Shown here one piece after another: positions 59,365 through 64,000 of a stretch of 64,000 bases of DNA (its first letter is position 1; every line of letters begins with the position of its first letter). The DNA lies in NCBI GenBank assembly GCA_009838915.1, contig VXQT01000036.1, forward strand, positions 126,323 to 190,322. Reading direction: 5' to 3'. The notes under the pieces are model-generated. The model saw only the letters and a program-made list of their open reading frames with translations. It did no database searches and was not told the DNA's origin. Source of the DNA: Chloroflexota bacterium. Its GTDB lineage: Bacteria; Chloroflexota; Dehalococcoidia; Bin125. A program made the translations under genes and the position numbers.

Positions 59365-60423
59365 CTATGGCTCGGCCTGCAGATCGCGGCGTCGCGCCGA
59401 GACCTGGAAGAACCACAGGAACAGCAGCCCCACCATGGAAATCGGAATGATCACGAGCCCATGCAGAATCGCGGCGAAGGCGACCGCCGTCGCCTCGGCG
59501 CCCTGTTCGCCGACCGTGCCCAGAGTCGGCAGCCAGATCAGTAGCGTCGCTTTCGCCGCCCACTCAAACGGACCGACGCCGCCCGCCGTCGACGGCGCGG
59601 TGATCAAGAGGTTGGCCGCCGCCGCAACCAGCAGGTAGACCGGGAATGGCACCCCCAGGTTGAAGGCCTGACCAACCATCCAGTACATCACCGCCTCCAA
59701 TGCCCACGCAATCAGGCTGGCCACCAGCGCGCCTGACACCTGGCGTCGGTTCGCCTGCGCCGACATGCCCGTGATCAGGGGGCTCAGCCAGTTCCACTCG
59801 CGATGCGACTGACCCGGAACTCGCGCCAGCAGATTGCCAATCATCCGCTCCGCGTCGTCGGGACGGCGAGCAATCGCGCCGAAGACCAGGAACGCGCCGA
59901 TGATCCCGAAGACCAGGAACGACATGGCGCCGGTTAGCTCGTCCCCTGCGTCGCTCATCCCCCACAGTCCGATCAGGCTCGCGATCACGCCGACCACGAG
60001 AAAGCAGGTCAACATCAGGCCGTCGTAGACGCGAGTCATGAATATGCTCGACAATCCCGTCAGTCGCGAGATGCCGTGCCGCTGGTACAGCACATGCGCG
60101 CGCACCAGCTCGCCGGCGCGCAGCGGCAGCACGTTGTTGACCCCGAAACCGATCGCGACGATCGGAAACAGCCTCCACCAGGAAATCCGCTCGATGTGCA
60201 GCAGCAGCCAGTGCCAGCGCCAGGCGCGAGCGGCGATGCCCGCGAAATAGACGACCAGCGCCGGACCGATCCACCAGGCCGAGACTTCGGTAAAGGCGCG
60301 GCCCACCTGGTGAAAGTCGGCGTTGCGCAGAAAGAGCACCAGGAACACGGTGCTGCCGCCGAGTCCCAGCGCCAGCCTCGCTCCGGAACCTGTGGTCCAG
60401 CTCGGCAACCGTCGCGTCATCAC
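59365..60423 (-). CDS. Flippase-like membrane protein (UPF0104/LPG synthase transmembrane family)
   Basis: 352-aa polytopic protein with eight or so helices, resembling the membrane half of lysylphosphatidylglycerol synthases and AglD/GtrA-like flippases. Segments: WRWHWLLLHIERISWWRLFPIVAIGFGVNNVLPLRAGELVR (core NNVLPLRAGE, the family signature) and APSTAGGVGPFEWAAKATL near the end. It lacks the soluble synthase domain. Probably moves or protects a polar lipid. GGACAGG precedes the ATG; it is 27 bp downstream of the PAP2 gene. Confidence 0.88.
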   Translation of the reverse strand: MMTRRLPSWTTGSGARLALGLGGSTVFLVLFLRNADFHQVGRAFTEVSAWWIGPALVVYFAGIAARAWRWHWLLLHIERISWWRLFPIVAIGFGVNNVLPLRAGELVRAHVLYQRHGISRLTGLSSIFMTRVYDGLMLTCFLVVGVIASLIGLWGMSDAGDELTGAMSFLVFGIIGAFLVFGAIARRPDDAERMIGNLLARVPGQSHREWNWLSPLITGMSAQANRRQVSGALVASLIAWALEAVMYWMVGQAFNLGVPFPVYLLVAAAANLLITAPSTAGGVGPFEWAAKATLLIWLPTLGTVGEQGAEATAVAFAAILHGLVIIPISMVGLLFLWFFQVSARRRDLQAEP

Positions 60424-60450
60424 CTGTCCCCGCAGAACGTTGCGGGAAGG

Positions 60451-61482
60451 CTAGCTAGTCGGAATGCGCATCGGCGGGAGGCGCAACGCCTCTCGCAGCC
60501 AGTTCGCGACCCGCACCCAGCGCTCCTCGAGTTCGGCGCTGCGCCGCTGCAGCCAGTAGCGCACGAACCGTCCGCCCTCGACCGCGCCAAACGCAAACGC
60601 CGCAACCGCGCCCCCGGCGATGATGTCGGCGATGTAGTGCTCACCGAGGTAGACAAGTGCAAAGGTCAACGCGGCCGAGTACAGCAGTGCGACGCCGATC
60701 AGCCAGCGTGAACGTAGGACGATCCCTACACCGACCACGACGAACGAGGCCGCAAAGTGCAGCGACGGCATCGCGGCTGAGGGATTCGGCTCGGCCATCG
60801 CCTCGAAGGCCCAGTTGTAGAAGTCAACCCCGAGTATCGCCGGCCCAACGCTATGCATGCCGCGTACGACATCGTTGATTAGCCCCTGCTCTGCTGCCAT
60901 CCATGGTGGCGCTGTGGGGACCGTGAAGTAGAGGATGACGCCCAGATAGAAGGTCAGCGCCACAATAATCGTGACCCGCCAGGCCATGCGCCGCACAAAC
61001 AGCCATGTACCGATCACGGCAGCGTGCGGGAAGACGAACCAGGTCCAATGGACAATCGCGGAGAAGTACGCCGGAAGTCCCGGAGCCGACTCCGCCCCGC
61101 CGATCCGCGACTGCAGCCAGGCCGACGGCGTCACTCCGCCGAACATCCACAACTCCCAGTCGAGCACGTAGCTGGTCAGGATGCGCAGACCCGTCTCGTC
61201 GGCAGCGTCGCGCAATTGGATAAAGAAACCCATCGACACCACGTAGGCGACCAGGATGCCCCAGTCGCCCCAGCGACGCGCCAGCACAAACACACCCACC
61301 ACCGCACATCCCGCGATCGGCGCGAACACGATTGCATCGAGCGACGCGATCTGCCGCAGCACGACGGTCAGGACGCCGAGCCCCAACGCCGCCCAGCAGA
61401 GCGCGCCGATCACTTGCCGTCGTTGAATCTTTGTGGCTCGCTGCACCGACCCTTTCACCTCCCCGCTTCGCCGTCTCGTCAC
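60451..61482 (-). CDS. PAP2-superfamily membrane phosphatase/transferase
   Basis: 343-aa polytopic protein of the PAP2 (type 2 phosphatidic acid phosphatase) family, Aur1/Ipt1-like branch. The phosphatase motifs C2 and C3 are present as MPSLHFAASFVV (PSxH) and LVYLGEHYIADIIAGG (HxxxD); the C1 KxxxxxxRP is not obvious, as in the inositol-phosphotransferase subgroup. Starts at a GTG 61482. It precedes the flippase gene, which suggests a shared lipid-linked process such as lipid or lipid-linked sugar recycling. Confidence 0.82.
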   Translation of the reverse strand: MTRRRSGEVKGSVQRATKIQRRQVIGALCWAALGLGVLTVVLRQIASLDAIVFAPIAGCAVVGVFVLARRWGDWGILVAYVVSMGFFIQLRDAADETGLRILTSYVLDWELWMFGGVTPSAWLQSRIGGAESAPGLPAYFSAIVHWTWFVFPHAAVIGTWLFVRRMAWRVTIIVALTFYLGVILYFTVPTAPPWMAAEQGLINDVVRGMHSVGPAILGVDFYNWAFEAMAEPNPSAAMPSLHFAASFVVVGVGIVLRSRWLIGVALLYSAALTFALVYLGEHYIADIIAGGAVAAFAFGAVEGGRFVRYWLQRRSAELEERWVRVANWLREALRLPPMRIPTS

Positions 61483-61560
61483 TTTCTGACTATGCGCCTT
61501 GCAAGCCTATCGGCTATGCCCAGATAGCGTAACGAATTGTACGCGCCAGCGCGGTGTCCC

Positions 61561-62328
61561 CTAGCTCGCCGCCGAGAGCTGCTCCGAGATCGCCTCGGCG
61601 ATTCCGGTGATGTCGGTCAACGGCGAAATCGACCCGCTGTCGGCGCACGACGCCCCGCCCCCGCCCGCTGCTCCCTCGCGCGTGGCTTCAATCACGCTCT
61701 TCATGAACACAATCACCCCGTTCTGGGCGAAGACAAGCAAGGCCGATTGCCAACAGCCCCCGCTGTGACCGTGATGGAGCTCGATCAGCACTGACGCGTC
61801 ACCGACTATCGGCGCCTCCCGGAACCTCGCATCGAACAGTTCATGCTGAGGCACGATGATCCGGGCCAGCGAGGGCGGCTGCGACGCAAGATGTCGGACC
61901 CACTCAATCGCATCCTCTCGAGAACGGTCCGTGTACACGTGGATCCAGAACGTCTCCCCGGTTGGGCTGTCCAGGCTGGGTTGATAGAGCACGCCAACCG
62001 AAGCCTCGGCTCGACCCGGCAACGCCGCGACGATCGAATCCTCCGATGCCTCGAGCCAGAACTGCAACCCAACCTCGATCTCCGTCGGCTCCAGGTGCCG
62101 ACCGATCCGATGTCTTGGCACTTCCAACGTGAGTCCGCCGTTCGCTTCTGAAGCCGGCTCGGCCTGGTCTCCGTTCTCCGTCTCTGTTACCTGTGCATCA
62201 CCGTTCGAATCGGAACCGTCCGTCGGCTGCGCATCCCCGCACGCCGCCGCGACACAGGCGACCACGATCAGCCCGGCCAGCGCGTACAGCACGCCGAATC
62301 GCCTGCCAAACCGCTGCAAGACCGACAC
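61561..62328 (-). CDS. Putative lipoprotein downstream of a histidine kinase
   Basis: 255-aa exported protein, not recognised. The signal peptide (VLYALAGLIVVACVAAAC) ends in a lipobox with Cys; an Asp/Glu/Gln-rich linker follows. The rest is mixed alpha/beta with FWIHVYTDRSREDAIEWVRHL and a Gly/Ala-rich GAAGGGGASCADS near the end. The GTG at 62328 is one base after the stop of the histidine kinase gene; an ATG at 62355 inside that gene is an alternative start. The tight coupling suggests a sensory or envelope role with the kinase. Confidence 0.7.
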   Translation of the reverse strand: MSVLQRFGRRFGVLYALAGLIVVACVAAACGDAQPTDGSDSNGDAQVTETENGDQAEPASEANGGLTLEVPRHRIGRHLEPTEIEVGLQFWLEASEDSIVAALPGRAEASVGVLYQPSLDSPTGETFWIHVYTDRSREDAIEWVRHLASQPPSLARIIVPQHELFDARFREAPIVGDASVLIELHHGHSGGCWQSALLVFAQNGVIVFMKSVIEATREGAAGGGGASCADSGSISPLTDITGIAEAISEQLSAAS

Positions 62329-62329
62329 C

Positions 62330-63901
62330 TCAACCCAGCTCCGGGCCTGAGCCATCCACCAACTGCGCCCGCTCGGCGCCGTCCTGGGTAGCGAGCAGCA
62401 CGATGTGAAACGTCGTTCCTACTCCCTGCTCGCTCGACACTCGTATCTCGCCCCCTTGTGCCCGCACCAGCTCGCGCGCGATCGCCAGTCCCAGTCCCGT
62501 GCCGCCTTGCGCACCGGGCCGATCGGACTTGTAGTAGCGGTCGAACAGGTTCGGTATCGCCTCCTCGGGAATGCCGACTCCCGTGTCGGCGACCGCAATC
62601 GACACGCTGCTCCGGCTCTCAACTGTTGCGCTCAACTCTACGTCCCCGCCCGGCGGGGTGTGGCGCAATGCGTTGTCGACCAGATTGCCCAGGACTTGGT
62701 CCAGCCGGTCCCAGTCGCCCAACACGTCGCCCACCTCAGCTCCATCGTTGACTGCCACCGTGAGCCTGACGTCCAACTCCTGCGCCCGAAGCGCAAACAG
62801 ATCCCCCACGTGCTCCAGGAGCGATGACACGTTGACCGGTTTCGATTCGACCCGCACCTGCCCGGCCTCGATCCTCGACAGATCCAGCAGCCCCTCGACC
62901 AGGCGCAGCAGTCGGCGCGACTCGTCCTCGATGATTCGATACGCGTTGCGTTGTTCGTCGTCCTTGACTACATCGTCCATCAACGCCTGCGAAAAGCCGT
63001 TGATCGATGTCAGCGGCGTCTGTAAGTCGTGAGAGACGTTCGCAAGAAAGTCACGCAGCGCAGTCTGCTGGCGCTCAACTTCCTCGGTCATCTGATTGAA
63101 CGAGGTCGCCAACTCCTGCGCTTCTTGCGACCCGCCGACATCCACGCGCTGCTGCAACTGTCCTCGCGCGACACTGCGCGATGCAGCCGCCACCCGCTGA
63201 ATCGGTCGATAGATCGACCGCGAGACGAGGAATCCGACCAGCGACGCCACCACCAGCGCGACTATCCCTGCGATTAGCATCTGCGGCGCCAGATCGGCTA
63301 GTACCGCCGAGCGCGAGCCGCCGACCAGGCCAACCACGATGCAGCACACGTCGCCCTGCCGTTGTTGCGCCTGTGGGCCGAGACCGGTCAGCACGTACGA
63401 GAGACGCTCACCGTCTGCCGTCGTCACCTGCCCTTCCACGACATCGTTCCGATTCAACGCCTCAAAGTCCAGGTCCAGTTGCTCGCCGTAGAAGCGGTCA
63501 CCCGTCTCATAGGTCCTCACCACTTCACCTGCCGATGTGATCCCGAGCACGACCACGTCGAGCTCATCGACAATCGACCCGATCAGCCGGTCGTCCGTCT
63601 CAAAACTCCTCAGTGTGCGCTCGAGCGTGCGGCCTTCGCGCTCCTCCGAGAACAACTCCGGGCCCCAGGCGGTCGCCAGTTCCCGCAGTCGCGATTGATC
63701 GACGCGATCCTGGTACCCGCCCAGCAGGAGGAAGGTGGTCAAGCCCACGACGACCAGCGTCAGAATGACAATCGCGACCAGGGTCACGTAGATGCGCGAA
63801 CGGATCGTGCTGAACTGCAGACCCGGACGGCGCAACTCGGGTACCCGCAGCCGCGTGGTCATCGCCGAAACCCGACTCGTCAAGCGTGACGACATCAGCA
63901 T
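62330..63901 (-). CDS. HAMP-domain sensor histidine kinase
   Basis: 523-aa membrane histidine kinase. TM1 about 37-61, extracytoplasmic sensor domain 62-206, TM2 207-228, HAMP 230-283, dimerisation/phosphoacceptor helix with His291 in ANVSHDLQTPLTSI, then the ATP-binding domain: N-box NLVDNALRHTPPGG, G1 VADTGVGIPEE, F-box LFDRYYKSDRP and G2 GTGLGLAIARELV. The sensor domain contains GDVCCIVVG, with adjacent Cys185-186. The start at 63901 or the inner ATG at 63862 are both possible. The cognate regulator is probably the gene cut by the window edge. Confidence 0.93.
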   Translation of the reverse strand: MLMSSRLTSRVSAMTTRLRVPELRRPGLQFSTIRSRIYVTLVAIVILTLVVVGLTTFLLLGGYQDRVDQSRLRELATAWGPELFSEEREGRTLERTLRSFETDDRLIGSIVDELDVVVLGITSAGEVVRTYETGDRFYGEQLDLDFEALNRNDVVEGQVTTADGERLSYVLTGLGPQAQQRQGDVCCIVVGLVGGSRSAVLADLAPQMLIAGIVALVVASLVGFLVSRSIYRPIQRVAAASRSVARGQLQQRVDVGGSQEAQELATSFNQMTEEVERQQTALRDFLANVSHDLQTPLTSINGFSQALMDDVVKDDEQRNAYRIIEDESRRLLRLVEGLLDLSRIEAGQVRVESKPVNVSSLLEHVGDLFALRAQELDVRLTVAVNDGAEVGDVLGDWDRLDQVLGNLVDNALRHTPPGGDVELSATVESRSSVSIAVADTGVGIPEEAIPNLFDRYYKSDRPGAQGGTGLGLAIARELVRAQGGEIRVSSEQGVGTTFHIVLLATQDGAERAQLVDGSGPELG

Positions 63902-63940
63902 CCCGGAACCAGCGCGGCCGGGTCCAATCGCGTTCGGCGC

Positions 63941-64000
63941 TTAGCCGCGCTCGTGCGGTTCGCCATTGGACGAAAGCGCCAGGCTCGACGGATGGTCGCG
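63941..64000 (-). CDS. C-terminal end of a gene upstream of the histidine kinase, possibly its response regulator
   Basis: An open frame of 19 codons, ending in TAA at 63943-63941, enters from beyond the window and reads RDHPSSLALSSNGEPHERG. The tail is hydrophilic. A response regulator is expected at this position before a histidine kinase but nothing in the visible residues confirms it. Confidence 0.3.
   Translation of the reverse strand, partial: RDHPSSLALSSNGEPHERG

Noticed and set aside
1-64000. CRISPR arrays, prophage, insertion sequences, tRNA and rRNA genes
   Set aside because: No direct-repeat arrays, transposase or integrase genes, terminal inverted repeats, or cloverleaf-like sequences were recognised. 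The recombinase-like segment in the GreA fusion lacks a catalytic domain.

Overview
The window comes from a high-GC bacterium, most likely a member of the Chloroflexota (Dehalococcoidia/SAR202-like or Thermomicrobia-like); a deep actinobacterium is the main alternative. The hints are a Chloroflexus-type malyl-CoA lyase, several family III CoA-transferases, two F420/LLM-type oxidoreductases, hot-dog (MaoC) dehydratase genes, TldD/TldE, a caa3-type cytochrome oxidase operon with CtaG, and LysM/M23 wall hydrolases. Taxonomy is inferred from gene content only. Coding density is very high. No tRNA, rRNA, insertion sequence, phage or CRISPR array was seen, and no gap between genes exceeds about 150 bases.

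Layout. 1-2.9 kb (-): HIT-family protein followed by livG-livF-livH-livM (livM cut by the window edge), a branched-chain amino acid or amide ABC importer. 2.9-5.8 kb: gpmA, an LLM oxidoreductase and a malyl-CoA-lyase-like gene. 5.8-11.3 kb (-): a znuA-znuC-znuB metal importer with a perfect 20-bp palindrome upstream of znuA, followed by a CtpE-like P-type ATPase. 11.3-18.3 kb (-): two tandem SDR paralogues, a GNAT, an HpaB-type flavin hydroxylase, a VOC protein, a degenerate phosphotransferase and an M23 peptidase. 18.4-28 kb (+): a cupin, a degenerate ECF-sigma-like protein with an RskA-type anti-sigma partner, acyl-CoA dehydrogenase, glutamate dehydrogenase, an HhH-GPD protein, a second LLM oxidoreductase, PAC2, an MBL hydrolase, a DinB-like protein and three hot-dog proteins.

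28-39.7 kb: pmbA/tldD and a CoA-transferase (-), two small + genes, a LysM protein and enoyl-CoA hydratase (-), a seven-LysM M23 peptidase (+), a nucleotidyltransferase-like protein and nadE (-). 39.7-42.4 kb (+): ABC ATPase, ABC-2 permease and a thioredoxin-like lipoprotein, converging on 42.4-50.5 kb (-): a complete heme A/caa3 oxidase operon (coxIV-like, coxB, coxA, coxC, ctaG, ctaA, ctaB). 50.6-64 kb: citrate synthase, a GreA fusion (-), rsmG and three tandem MFS paralogues (+), then a racemase-like CoA-transferase, a flippase, a PAP2 protein, a lipoprotein and a histidine kinase (-).

Together these genes suggest an aerobic heterotroph that degrades amino acids, acyl-CoAs and possibly aromatic compounds, feeding the TCA cycle and a caa3 oxidase. 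Three points stand out. First, several enzyme folds here have lost canonical catalytic residues (phosphotransferase, nucleotidyltransferase, two hot-dog proteins, sigma region 4, and the SDR catalytic lysine). Second, the oxidase carries two architectural oddities: a large insertion in the CuA domain and a subunit-IV-like protein with duplicated membrane hairpins and a nuclease-fold-like N-terminus. Third, seven genes have a TANNNT box 5-7 nt before the start codon, which suggests leaderless transcripts.
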